Below the pieces are notes generated by a model. That model was not told the origin of the DNA. It was given only the letters and a program-made list of their open reading frames with translations, and ran no database searches. From assembly GCA_050115555.1 (NCBI GenBank), contig JASFQI010000255.1:1-7208 (forward strand): a stretch of DNA of 7,208 bases, given 5' to 3'. Position numbers and translations under genes: made by a program. The DNA is from JASFQI01 sp050115555. GTDB lineage: Bacteria > Desulfobacterota > DSM-4660 > Desulfatiglandales > HGW-15. How positions within the stretch are numbered: position 1 is the stretch's first letter; each line of letters starts with the position of its first letter. Shown here one piece after another: positions 1 through 6,389 of the stretch.

Positions 1-433
1 AGACCTCGGGGGACAGGTACCGCTCCGTGCCTGCGGGGAAGTGCCCGTCCCACCAGTTGAAGTATCTCGCATGGTAAGGGCAGGCGGCCTGGCAGTACCG
101 GCATCCGATGCACCGGGTGTAGATCTGGCTGACAATGCCCGTGTGGTAGTCCATCTTGGTCGCAGTGGGCGGGCAGACGGAGACACAGGGGGTGTGGTGA
201 TGGCAGTGCATGCAGGGCCTGGGGAAATAGCACACCTCGGTGTCCGGGAACGGTTTGCCGTTCGTCACCTTGAAAAGCTGCATCCAGGAGATCGTCCGTT
301 CCTTGTCCGACTCGTCCTTGATCACGGAGAGGTTGTTCTCCGCCGAACAGGCCACCGTACAGGTCCCGCAACCGGTGCACTTGTCCAGGTTGATCACCAT
401 GCCGTATTTGTACTTGCCGTGTCCTTGTTCCAT
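1..433 (-). CDS. qrcC: QrcC-like periplasmic iron-sulfur (ferredoxin-type) subunit, 3' part cut off by window edge
   Basis: This is the electron-transfer subunit of a Qrc-type complex. It would pass electrons between the cytochrome/QrcB side and the quinone-reducing membrane subunit. The visible 144 residues contain three four-cysteine clusters of the DMSO reductase/NrfC/PsrB ferredoxin family: C19-x2-C22-x2-C25-x3-C29, C74-x2-C77-x5-C83-x3-C87P, and C108-x2-C111-x2-C114-x3-C118P. A fourth cluster motif, normal for this family, would lie beyond the edge. There is no signal peptide, as expected if it is exported together with the Tat-bearing QrcB. The ATG at 433 is chosen because homologues begin with this kind of short tail followed by 'YGMVIN'. 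A G-rich stretch lies 6-9 nt upstream. It follows qrcB in the same direction after an unusually long 138-nt spacer. Family assignment is firm. The specific name QrcC rests on the A-B-C gene order and could alternatively be another NrfD-partner ferredoxin. Confidence 0.85.
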   Translation of the reverse strand, partial: MEQGHGKYKYGMVINLDKCTGCGTCTVACSAENNLSVIKDESDKERTISWMQLFKVTNGKPFPDTEVCYFPRPCMHCHHHTPCVSVCPPTATKMDYHTGIVSQIYTRCIGCRYCQAACPYHARYFNWWDGHFPAGTERYLSPEV

Positions 434-443
434 TCCTTACCCC

Positions 444-478
444 AATCAGGTTTCAGGTATCAGGATCCAGGTTTCGGG
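444..478. repeat. Five tandem imperfect 7-bp repeats (TTTCAGG-like) in the qrcB-qrcC spacer
   Basis: On the plus strand five consecutive heptads follow each other without gaps: AATCAGG, TTTCAGG, TATCAGG, ATCCAGG, TTTCGGG. On the transcribed (minus) strand the same array reads as CCTGAAA-type units. It is followed upstream by a small hairpin (GTCCG 478-482 / CGGAC 489-493) and a purine-rich tract on the minus strand (about 511-553). The array ends 10 nt from the qrcC start codon, so it lies in the message near the qrcC ribosome binding site. Function is unknown. Confidence 0.7.
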
Positions 479-571
479 TCCGTACCCCCGGACACAAGAT
501 GATTCGCGCCTTTTCTTCTCTTCTTATCTTCCTGTCTTCTGCGTTTCTTTGGCTTAACGGACTTCTATATT

Positions 572-3037
572 TCACGCCTTCTTCACGCGCACGCGTGTTC
601 CCCACCACTGGATGTGTCCGCTCACGGGGTCGGTTCCCCCCACGATGAGATCCGTGGGGTTTGCACCTTTCCCCTTCAGGTAAATGCCGCCCTCCGCATG
701 GCCCAGTCCCAGCGGAAGATAGAGGTTTCCGGGCATGGCGCCCTTGAAAAGGTGGACGCGTGCGGTCACTTCTCCCGCGTCGGATTGGATCGTCACGCGG
801 TCCCCCTCGCGAAGGCCGTGCTTGGCGGCAGTGCCCGGGTTGATTTCCGCAAAGGAGTCCTGCTTGCGAAGCTGAGTGTCGAAAAGGGTCTTGGTCAGGT
901 AAGAGGGACTCGGGAGCCATCCGGTGGAAAGATTGAACAACTCGTAGGGAATCAGCACGAGGGTGTCTTCGTCCGCCCGCCCCGGAAGGACCGGCTCATA
1001 GTGGGGCATGAACGCTTCATCCCCCTGGACCTCGATTCCCATTTTTCGCAGGGCGGGCCCGGTGGTTTCCGCTCCCCCCGAGGCTTGTGCAGCCTCGGCC
1101 AGTCGGTTGCTGTAAAACTCGAACTTGCCGCTAGGCGTTTGGAAGCATGAGGACCAGGTGTAGAACTCGTGCTTCGGACGGTACCAGAACCCCCCGGATT
1201 CCAGCTGATCCCACAGGTCGTCGAACGCCTCGTAATCCGGGGATAGGGAACCACTCTTAGCGAATCGCTTCGACACCGGGGACCCGTCGTAGCTCGTGAG
1301 CCCCTCGGTCTCGGCCAGACCCTGGACGCGCTCCTTCAAGGCGGCCTCGAAGTTCTTCCAGGGGAAGGCCTCGCCCACCGGCCCGCCCACGGCCCGGGCC
1401 AGGTCCATGAGCACATCCCCGCTGTGGCGGGTGTCGTAGACGGGTCCCACCACCGGCCTGCTGAGGCCGAAGAACGGGTACTGCAACCCGGTGGGCCATC
1501 CCACATCTTCGGTTTTTTCCAGGGCCGTGTGATCGGGGAGGACCAGGTCGGCCATGACGGAGGTCTCGTCGCGGAATGGAGAGAAGCTCACGATGAAGGG
1601 GATCTTCTCCAGGGCCTTTTGACACGCTCCCCCGTCGGGCAGGGTGAACACGGGATTGGCGGCGAGGACCAGGAGCGTGTCTACGGGCGGGGTTCCGGAG
1701 CTGTCCAGGATCGCCTGAGGAAAGGCCCCGATGCGCGACTCTGAAAGCGGGTAGTCCGGTCCGGCTGCGCCGTCCAGGCGTGTCCGGGCGAGGCCCTGGT
1801 TCGCCACGGCGTCGAACTCGACCGGCGCCCAGGTGGCCAGGGGCAATCCGTCGTATACCATCGCGCCGCCGGGTTTGTTGATGTTTCCCTTGAGTGCATT
1901 CAGGCTCTGGACCGCCATGCACTCGAGCACGCTGCCATTCAAGTTCCCCTTGCCCTTGCCGTAAACAGCCAGCGGGGAGCGCGCCTTGCCGAACTCCCGG
2001 GCAAGGGCCACGATCTTTTCGCGTGGAACCCCCGTGATCTCGGCCGCGGTCTCGGGCACGTACTTCTCCAGGACCACGGACTTGAACCCGCGATGGGGCG
2101 CACCGTCCTCCGAGGTCCAGTCCTCGAAGCCGTGGGCGTAGTTGGACAGGAAGGAGCCATCCACCAGGTTTTCACGGATCATCACGTGGGCCATGCCCAG
2201 GGCCAGGGCCGCTTCGGTCCCCGGTCTGGGTGCGATCCAGAGGTCCGCCTTGGAGGCCGTATTGGACGCCCTGGATTCGGCCTGGACGATCTTGGGCTCA
2301 TTCTTCTTGGAAACGTCCTCGTGCCAGCGGCCCCAGGCGTCGATCACGCGGCCCGGTGCTCCCCACCCCTCGATGAGTCCACAGCCGAAGCTCAGGATGA
2401 AGTCGGCGTTTTCGAGGTCATAGGCCATGGGCCCGTCCGTCCCCTGCATGAGCCGATTGGCCGTGGCATAGGTATCCTCAATGGTGGGCATGCGCAGGGT
2501 GTTGGGGCTTCCCACGGCTTGAAGGAGCCGTTCCACCAGAAGCCCCACCGTACTGTCCCGCCGGTGCCCGTCCACGGCGGCCAGCGCCTCGGGCCGGTTC
2601 TCCTTTCGAAGGGTCTGAATCCTTCCTGCCAGGGTTTGCAGGGCCTCTTTCCACGAAACGGGCTGGAACTGTCCGGCGCCCCTCGGACCCACACGCTTCA
2701 TGGGGCCGGTGAACCGGATGGTTTCGTCGTAGAGCAGCTGGAGACCGCCTGCTCCAAGAGGGCAGATACCCCCGGGGTTCACCGGGTAGTCCGTTCGCCC
2801 TTCGATCTTTACGGCGCGGTCATCCACCTTGCGCACCTCGATGCCGCACCCGCCGGGGCAGAGCGAGCAGACGGTCTTCTCATGCTGGAAGGCACCCACC
2901 TCGGGAACCGGGACCCAGGGCCAGTTCTGGGTCCAGATGGCGATGTCATCCATCAGTTTCCACGGAAGCGGGGTCATGTGAATACCGGCGGTGCCGCCGG
3001 CGAGCAACTGGACGAAGTTTCTTCGGGTGATTTCCAT
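572..3037 (-). CDS. qrcB: QrcB-like molybdopterin-oxidoreductase-family catalytic-type subunit of the quinone reductase complex
   Basis: This 821-residue protein belongs to the CISM/DMSO reductase family and sits on the periplasmic face of the Qrc complex, which reduces menaquinone with electrons from type I cytochrome c3. The N-terminus carries a twin-arginine signal (TRRNF at residues 4-8, then a hydrophobic stretch). An N-terminal 4Fe-4S motif follows: C57-x2-C60-x3-C64-x27-C92. The body has the usual molybdopterin-fold segments, and the C-terminal ~130 residues form the MopB dinucleotide-binding-like domain. No cysteine (or in-frame TGA for selenocysteine) lies between C92 and C219, where most relatives carry the Mo-ligating residue. 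This fits the known absence of molybdenum in characterised Qrc. The start at 3037 is preferred over an in-frame ATG at 3115 because the latter would overlap qrcA by 65 nt and bury the Tat signal; a GGGGGAAGAG-type ribosome binding site precedes 3037. It is separated from qrcA by 13 nt. Confidence 0.9.
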   Translation of the reverse strand: MEITRRNFVQLLAGGTAGIHMTPLPWKLMDDIAIWTQNWPWVPVPEVGAFQHEKTVCSLCPGGCGIEVRKVDDRAVKIEGRTDYPVNPGGICPLGAGGLQLLYDETIRFTGPMKRVGPRGAGQFQPVSWKEALQTLAGRIQTLRKENRPEALAAVDGHRRDSTVGLLVERLLQAVGSPNTLRMPTIEDTYATANRLMQGTDGPMAYDLENADFILSFGCGLIEGWGAPGRVIDAWGRWHEDVSKKNEPKIVQAESRASNTASKADLWIAPRPGTEAALALGMAHVMIRENLVDGSFLSNYAHGFEDWTSEDGAPHRGFKSVVLEKYVPETAAEITGVPREKIVALAREFGKARSPLAVYGKGKGNLNGSVLECMAVQSLNALKGNINKPGGAMVYDGLPLATWAPVEFDAVANQGLARTRLDGAAGPDYPLSESRIGAFPQAILDSSGTPPVDTLLVLAANPVFTLPDGGACQKALEKIPFIVSFSPFRDETSVMADLVLPDHTALEKTEDVGWPTGLQYPFFGLSRPVVGPVYDTRHSGDVLMDLARAVGGPVGEAFPWKNFEAALKERVQGLAETEGLTSYDGSPVSKRFAKSGSLSPDYEAFDDLWDQLESGGFWYRPKHEFYTWSSCFQTPSGKFEFYSNRLAEAAQASGGAETTGPALRKMGIEVQGDEAFMPHYEPVLPGRADEDTLVLIPYELFNLSTGWLPSPSYLTKTLFDTQLRKQDSFAEINPGTAAKHGLREGDRVTIQSDAGEVTARVHLFKGAMPGNLYLPLGLGHAEGGIYLKGKGANPTDLIVGGTDPVSGHIQWWGTRVRVKKA

Positions 3038-3050
3038 GGCTCTCTTCCCC

Positions 3051-3764
3051 CTACTTGTGGCAAACGAAACAGGCGTTGTTTTCCTCGTGGCCTCTCGCCG
3101 TGTGGCACTCGGCACAGTCGTCCATCTTCATGCGGTCCCAGGGGTTGACCTTGTATCCGGCGATGTTCCGGCCCCAGATGTCGATGCTGTACCCGGTCAG
3201 CCGGTTCTCCTTGTAAGCCGGAAGGCGTTCACGCTGCCCGTGGTCGCCATGGCAGGTCCCGCAGGCCACGTTGCCCATCTTGACGTGGGCGATGTGGGAG
3301 AAGTAGACGCACTCGGGCTGTCGCGAATACACGAGCCACGGGACCTCCTTGTATTCGGCCACGTAGTTCTCCAGGAAGATCTTCTCGTCCTCGGTCTCGC
3401 CGTAAGGCATTTCCGGGTCCTCGTGGCACATGGTGCAGGTCTCCAGCTTGGGGATCCCCGTGAAGGTGCCGTCCTCCCGGAAAGAGTGGCAGTTCATGCA
3501 CATCTCGAGCTCGGTCTCTCCCTCGATGCCGATGTCCGGGTTCGTGTGGACCACATGGCTGAAATGGAACGGCTGTTCCTGGCTGGAGTACAGGACCATG
3601 GGGAACACCACCCACCCCACGATCAGTGCGGGGATGAGTCCCGCGAGGAGAAAGAGCCAGCCTTTCAGTGAAAACGGCGGAAGAAAGGTGGAGTTCAACA
3701 ACCCACCCGAGTCGCTCGAACCGCCCTGCGACACATTCTTCGAGGCATTCGCTTGCTTTTCCAT
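3051..3764 (-). CDS. qrcA: QrcA-like membrane-anchored multiheme cytochrome c
   Basis: This 237-residue cytochrome would receive electrons from periplasmic type I cytochrome c3 and hand them to the other Qrc subunits. A polar N-terminus is followed by one transmembrane helix at about residues 35-59, which anchors the heme domain on the outside of the inner membrane. Five canonical heme-binding motifs are visible: CMNCH (89-93), CTMCH (110-114), CGTCH (168-172), CAECH (217-221) and CFVCH (232-236, one residue before the end). Two FSHxxH segments (68-73 and 155-160) resemble the distal-histidine segments of c3/c7 cytochromes. The second follows an unpaired cysteine, C152. Characterised Qrc is described as hexaheme, so C152 could mark a divergent sixth site. 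The gene is first in the operon, with a GAGGG ribosome binding site about 8-9 nt before the ATG and a promoter some 66-94 nt upstream. It is distantly related to ActA of alternative complex III, but the separate qrcB and qrcC genes favour Qrc. Confidence 0.88.
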   Translation of the reverse strand: MEKQANASKNVSQGGSSDSGGLLNSTFLPPFSLKGWLFLLAGLIPALIVGWVVFPMVLYSSQEQPFHFSHVVHTNPDIGIEGETELEMCMNCHSFREDGTFTGIPKLETCTMCHEDPEMPYGETEDEKIFLENYVAEYKEVPWLVYSRQPECVYFSHIAHVKMGNVACGTCHGDHGQRERLPAYKENRLTGYSIDIWGRNIAGYKVNPWDRMKMDDCAECHTARGHEENNACFVCHK

Positions 3765-3829
3765 AGGATCGACCCTCTTCCTGCTGAGTGGAACGAACGT
3801 TACTCGAAAGGCCTAAAAATGTTCCTGCG

Positions 3830-3858
3830 TATTTACCTTTTGGCCCTGACTTTGTCAA
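3830..3858 (-). promoter_or_regulatory. Sigma-70-type promoter for the qrc operon
   Basis: On the minus strand a perfect TTGACA (3858-3853) is followed after 17 nt by TAAATA (3835-3830), a moderate match to the -10 consensus. The predicted transcript would start near 3823, giving a 5' leader of about 60 nt before qrcA. No obvious operator is seen, although the leader contains short AACG/CGTT inverted elements at about 3791-3801. Confidence 0.6.
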
Positions 3859-4001
3859 GCAAAAACCATCGCGTCGAAACGCAGAAAACGTCCGAAAATC
3901 AAGCTAGTTGGGTATCCTGGCAGCCTCGTCGACTTGAGGGTTGGGAGGCGGGAGGAAAACTTTCATGGAGCGGTGGGCCGGTGTATCGGTTTTCTCGAGC
4001 G

Positions 4002-4035
4002 AAAAAACCGCCCGCAGGCCGGGGCCCGCGGGCGG
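4002..4035 (-). terminator. rpsU: Intrinsic terminator downstream of rpsU
   Basis: Read on the minus strand, an 8-bp perfect GC stem (4035-4028 with 4015-4008) carries an inner GGCC/GGCC extension across a single mismatch. It is followed directly by six T residues (plus-strand A 4007-4002). It lies about 75 nt after the rpsU stop codon and separates rpsU from the qrc promoter. Confidence 0.88.
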
Positions 4036-4110
4036 AAGAAGCGATCGCAGTTTGTGGAGCGGGCACAGGGTGCGCAGCGCGCCCCGGCTCGCAAGGGGGC
4101 AAAGGTAGGA

Positions 4111-4314
4111 TCAGTTCCTTCGGAAGGAGCCGAACTTTTTCATGCGCTTTCGGCGCCTCTTCGCGGCCTTAGCCTGCTTTTTCTTCTTGGCCACGCTGGG
4201 TTTGTCGTAGAATCGCCTCTCCTTGATCTCGGAGAAGAATCCTTCCTTGGTCAGCTTTTTCTTCAGGTCCTTGATGGCTTTTTCTATCTGGTTGTTTTGA
4301 ACGACGACTTTCAT
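4111..4314 (-). CDS. rpsU: 30S ribosomal protein S21 (bS21)
   Basis: This 67-residue, strongly basic protein is bS21, a small-subunit protein near the anti-Shine-Dalgarno end of 16S rRNA that assists translation initiation. The sequence matches the family closely. It starts MKVVVQNNQIEKAI, has the helical 'LKKKLTKEGFFSEIKERRFYDKPS' type core (given here as a family pattern around residues 18-41), and ends in an Arg/Lys-rich tail. Length is normal for the family. The ATG at 4314 is chosen over an in-frame upstream start at 4395 because only the shorter form matches the bS21 N-terminus and it has an AAAGGA ribosome binding site 5 nt upstream. The gene stands alone, with its own terminator downstream and a terminator-ended structured leader upstream, so its expression may be controlled by transcript read-through. 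Confidence 0.96.
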   Translation of the reverse strand: MKVVVQNNQIEKAIKDLKKKLTKEGFFSEIKERRFYDKPSVAKKKKQAKAAKRRRKRMKKFGSFRRN

Positions 4315-4371
4315 TCGTATCCTTTCTCGTATCAACGGTTCCGACAGGCCTTCAGGAGACCGATGGCCGAT

Positions 4372-4406
4372 AAAAAAGCATCCCCCATTGCCCAAGAGAT
4401 GCTTTT
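4372..4406 (-). terminator. Intrinsic terminator or attenuator upstream of rpsU
   Basis: On the minus strand AAAAGCATC (4406-4398) pairs perfectly with GATGCTTTT (4382-4374), with a 15-nt loop between. The 3' arm runs into six T residues (4377-4372). It sits about 58 nt before the rpsU ATG and about 330 nt after the leftward promoter at 4737-4765. No convincing promoter is visible between it and rpsU, which favours an attenuator role. An independent RNA end is the alternative. Confidence 0.8.
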
Positions 4407-4725
4407 CACGTTCTCCTGCAACAGGGCTGCACCCGAGGGATCAGGACATTCTCTCCTCCATGAGTGCAGGCACGCGGGGGTTCGACTGTCTCCTCGAAAC
4501 GGTTGAGGAGCCAGGCACCGTGCGGTTTCTCAAGGCACGGCCCCGCCGGGGCCGTTCGGGCCCGTCCGGAAGGGCAGAAATCCGCTTGGTGTATCGCATG
4601 GATGATCACCCCCTTTGCACCCTTTGGCCGGTCGATCCGGGTCTCCAGCGAGACCCGCCGCAGGGCGGGAAAGCGATTCGGCGCGTTCGAACCGATTGGG
4701 GTCCTATGGAACGCCGAGCATGGTG
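4372..4725 (-). ncRNA. Candidate structured RNA or rpsU leader (unidentified)
   Basis: Between a leftward sigma-70-type promoter and an intrinsic terminator lie about 350 nt with no recognisable protein. The region is rich in strong hairpins: GGGTCTC/GAGACCC with a tetraloop (4639-4656), CCCGCC/GGCGGG (4654-4669, sharing three bases with the previous stem), an 8-bp ACGGCCCC/GGGGCCGT stem with a 3-nt loop (4537-4555), CTCCTC/GAGGAG (4490-4510), a long-loop CTGCAC/GTGCAG pairing (4427-4469) and CCTG/CAGG (4415-4425). I could not match it to tmRNA, RNase P RNA, SRP RNA, 6S RNA, T-box or a common riboswitch. It may be a bS21-responsive leader, a free small RNA, or simply GC-rich sequence that folds by chance. 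Coordinates of the 5' end are inferred from the promoter. Confidence 0.35.
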
Positions 4726-4736
4726 ATAAACTTATA

Positions 4737-4765
4737 ATTTAATGAAAATCGATTTTATTTGTCAA
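4737..4765 (-). promoter_or_regulatory. Leftward sigma-70-type promoter for the rpsU leader
   Basis: On the minus strand a perfect TTGACA (4765-4760) lies 17 nt from TTAAAT (4742-4737), or 18 nt from TAAATT. A TATAAG further on (4736-4731) is closer to the -10 consensus but too far from this -35. The surrounding ~40 bases are sharply AT-rich against a GC-rich background, as expected of a promoter. It begins only 10 nt after the rlmD stop codon, and no terminator is seen in between, so rlmD transcripts may also read into rpsU. Confidence 0.6.
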
Positions 4766-4775
4766 GGTAGTTTTG

Positions 4776-6164
4776 TCACTTCCTGTTGAGCCTCGCCACG
4801 GCCTCCACATGGTAGGTGTGAGGGAACATGTCCACGGGCTGAATTTCCTCCACCCGGTAAGCCGCGCTCAGAACGCCCAGGTCCCGGGCCAGGGTGGCCG
4901 GGTTGCACGAAACGTACACCACGCGCTCGCAGGCGCGCTCCAGGACCCCGGCCAGAACGTCCTTGTGCATACCGGCCCGGGGCGGGTCGATGACCAGCAC
5001 GTCCGCACCACGGTCCAGGTCGGACAGGGTCTCGCGCAGGTCCCCGGCGATGAACCGGCAGTTGGAGACCCCGTTCGTCGCGCAGTTCTGCTCGGCGTCC
5101 TCGACCGCGTCCCGGACCAGCTCCGCCCCGATGACCTGGCGCGCCTTCGGGGAGAGGAAGATGGCGATCGTGCCGGTCCCGCTGTAGAGGTCGAGCACGG
5201 TCTCACTGCCGGTGAGCCCGGCATAGTCCGTAACCGTGCGGTAGAGGGTCTCCGCACCCCGAGTGTTGGTCTGAAAAAAGGAGGCGGCCGAGATGCGGAA
5301 GCGGTACGGACCGATGTGGTCCTCGAGCACCCCGTCCCCGGCGTAGACGTGCTCGCGTTCTCCCACGGCAATGGCCGCCCGACGCGTGTTGATGTTGTTG
5401 ACCACGGTTCGAATCTCCGGAAACTGCGTATGGAGTGATTTTGTCAGGGGTTCCATGGCCTCGGGGCGATGCTCGGAGGTCACGGCATTCACCATCCATT
5501 GATCCTCGGAAACGGAATGCCGGAGGGTGAGAAACCGCCAGAACCCCTGGTGGCTCTTGATCCCGTAGGCGGAAAGGCCGCTTTTACGGGCAAAGGCCTT
5601 GACTTCCCCGAGGATATCGTTCCCCCTTGGGGCCTGGAGCAGGCAGGCCTCCACGTCGATGATCTTGTTGAACGTCCCCGGCACGTGAAGCCCTAGGGCG
5701 AACCCCTGCTCGGCCGCGGGATCGTCCAGTTCCTCGGGCAGGAGCCATCGACGGTCCGAGAAGGAGAACTCCATCTTGTTGCGGTACCCGAACACGCGCT
5801 CGGTCGGCAGGGTCTCGTAGACGGGCACGCCTTCGAGCCCGCCGATCCGTTCGACCGCTTCCAGGACGTGGGAGCGCTTGTACGCCAGTTGCCGCTCGTA
5901 GTTCACGTGCTGCCATGTGCATCCGCCGCAGGTTCCGGAATAGGGGCAGGGCGGGGGGATGCGGTCCGGCGAGGGTTTCAGGACCTCTAGCACGCGAGCC
6001 TCTGCATAGCCCTTTTTTTTTCGGTACACCCGGACTCTCAGGAGGTCCCCGGGGATCCCGCCCCTCACGAACACGACGAACCCGTCCACCCGGGCCACGC
6101 CGGCCCCGCCGTGGGCCGTGCGCTCGATTTCGATCTCGAGCTCCTGTCCTTTTCGCACGCCCAT
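4776..6164 (-). CDS. rlmD: 23S rRNA (uracil-5-)-methyltransferase, RlmD/TrmA family
   Basis: This 462-residue enzyme transfers a methyl group from S-adenosylmethionine to C5 of a uridine in 23S rRNA (U1939 for E. coli RlmD). Domains in order: an N-terminal TRAM RNA-binding domain (about residues 3-65); a 4Fe-4S cluster site with C73-x5-C79-x2-C82 and a fourth cysteine at C174; a central RNA-contact region; and a Rossmann methyltransferase domain with SFFQTN (295-300), motif I LDLYSGTG (325-332), DPPRAG (393-398), catalytic nucleophile C420 in SCNPAT, and the C-terminal HTYHVE signature ending at general-base E454. The ATG at 6164 is preferred to upstream in-frame starts because the TRAM domain begins right after it and an AAGGGGG ribosome binding site lies 8 nt upstream. 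Family and activity type are firm. The exact target (U1939, U747 or both) cannot be read from sequence alone. Confidence 0.93.
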   Translation of the reverse strand: MGVRKGQELEIEIERTAHGGAGVARVDGFVVFVRGGIPGDLLRVRVYRKKKGYAEARVLEVLKPSPDRIPPPCPYSGTCGGCTWQHVNYERQLAYKRSHVLEAVERIGGLEGVPVYETLPTERVFGYRNKMEFSFSDRRWLLPEELDDPAAEQGFALGLHVPGTFNKIIDVEACLLQAPRGNDILGEVKAFARKSGLSAYGIKSHQGFWRFLTLRHSVSEDQWMVNAVTSEHRPEAMEPLTKSLHTQFPEIRTVVNNINTRRAAIAVGEREHVYAGDGVLEDHIGPYRFRISAASFFQTNTRGAETLYRTVTDYAGLTGSETVLDLYSGTGTIAIFLSPKARQVIGAELVRDAVEDAEQNCATNGVSNCRFIAGDLRETLSDLDRGADVLVIDPPRAGMHKDVLAGVLERACERVVYVSCNPATLARDLGVLSAAYRVEEIQPVDMFPHTYHVEAVARLNRK

Positions 6165-6327
6165 ACGGAATGCCCCCTTTTCAGAGGATAGGAGGGGAAA
6201 AGAAGGCAAGTCCAGCGAAAAATACTGTAAATAAATTTTCCAGTTGAAAGGAATCCTTACGCCCCCTACTGCCCGAGTGCTGTCAAAAAACTTCATTATT
6301 TCAGATGATTAACCCGATATATCGCGC

Positions 6328-6342
6328 TGGCACGTGTTTTGC
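6328..6342 (+). promoter_or_regulatory. Sigma-54 (RpoN) -24/-12 promoter for the minor pilin operon
   Basis: The sequence TGGCACG-N4-TTGC is a full match to the core RpoN consensus, with GG (-24) and GC (-12) separated by exactly 10 nt. Transcription would start near 6354, leaving a leader of about 70 nt before the FimT-like gene. RpoN promoters need an enhancer-binding activator. For pilin genes this is often PilR, and a single CTGTC element at 6280-6284 could be half of such a site, though this is weak. Confidence 0.8.
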
Positions 6343-6363
6343 CTCTTTTCCCCAGAGTGGAAA

Positions 6364-6389
6364 CGGTTGCCTGGTCCGCTGGGCAACCG
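6364..6389 (+). other. Hairpin in the 5' leader of the pilin operon
   Basis: A perfect 8-bp stem (CGGTTGCC 6364-6371 with GGCAACCG 6382-6389) with a 10-nt loop lies just after the predicted transcription start and 23 nt before the ribosome binding site. There is no T-run, so it is not an intrinsic terminator. It may stabilise the message or be without function. Confidence 0.5.

Larger units (their letters stand above)
3765..4110. other. Intergenic region between qrcA and rpsU
   Basis: These 346 bases carry no supported gene. They hold the leftward qrc promoter (3830-3858) and the rpsU terminator (4002-4035). Open frames on the plus strand here are GC-driven and run antisense into rpsU. The part between 3859 and 4001 shows nothing I can name beyond a short imperfect hairpin (CGGTTTT 3987-3993 with AAAACCG 4004-4010) that overlaps the terminator T-run. 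Confidence 0.6.

Noticed and set aside
2093..3148. 351-codon open frame on the plus strand antisense to qrcB
   Set aside because: It is a mirror frame of a GC-rich gene; the minus strand encodes a clear full-length oxidoreductase with conserved cysteines, and the antisense product resembles no family.
3876..3889. 13 of 14 match in inverted orientation to 534-547, flanking qrcAB
   Set aside because: A match of this length with one mismatch is expected by chance several times in a window of this size, and no other insertion-sequence feature is present.
4041..4048. GCGATCGC octamer (HIP1-like palindrome)
   Set aside because: Single copy only; HIP1 meaning depends on high frequency in cyanobacteria, which this genome does not resemble.
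3934..4506. 190-codon plus-strand open frame across rpsU and its leader
   Set aside because: It runs antisense to the certain rpsU gene and through two minus-strand terminators, and its composition is not protein-like.
4561..4590. GTCCGGAAGGGCAG resembling the conserved SRP RNA tip
   Set aside because: The characteristic symmetric internal loop and flanking stem of SRP RNA are missing; the match is a simple GC hairpin.
4681..4706. GTTCGAACC resembling a tRNA T-arm
   Set aside because: No 5-bp T stem, anticodon arm or acceptor stem could be built around it on either strand.
4388..4742. Plus-strand open frames in the rpsU upstream region
   Set aside because: No ribosome binding site or recognisable product; the sequence is dominated by hairpins and flanked by minus-strand promoter and terminator signals.
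6279..6286. TTGACA on the minus strand as a -35 box for rlmD
   Set aside because: No acceptable -10 hexamer lies 16-18 nt downstream on that strand.
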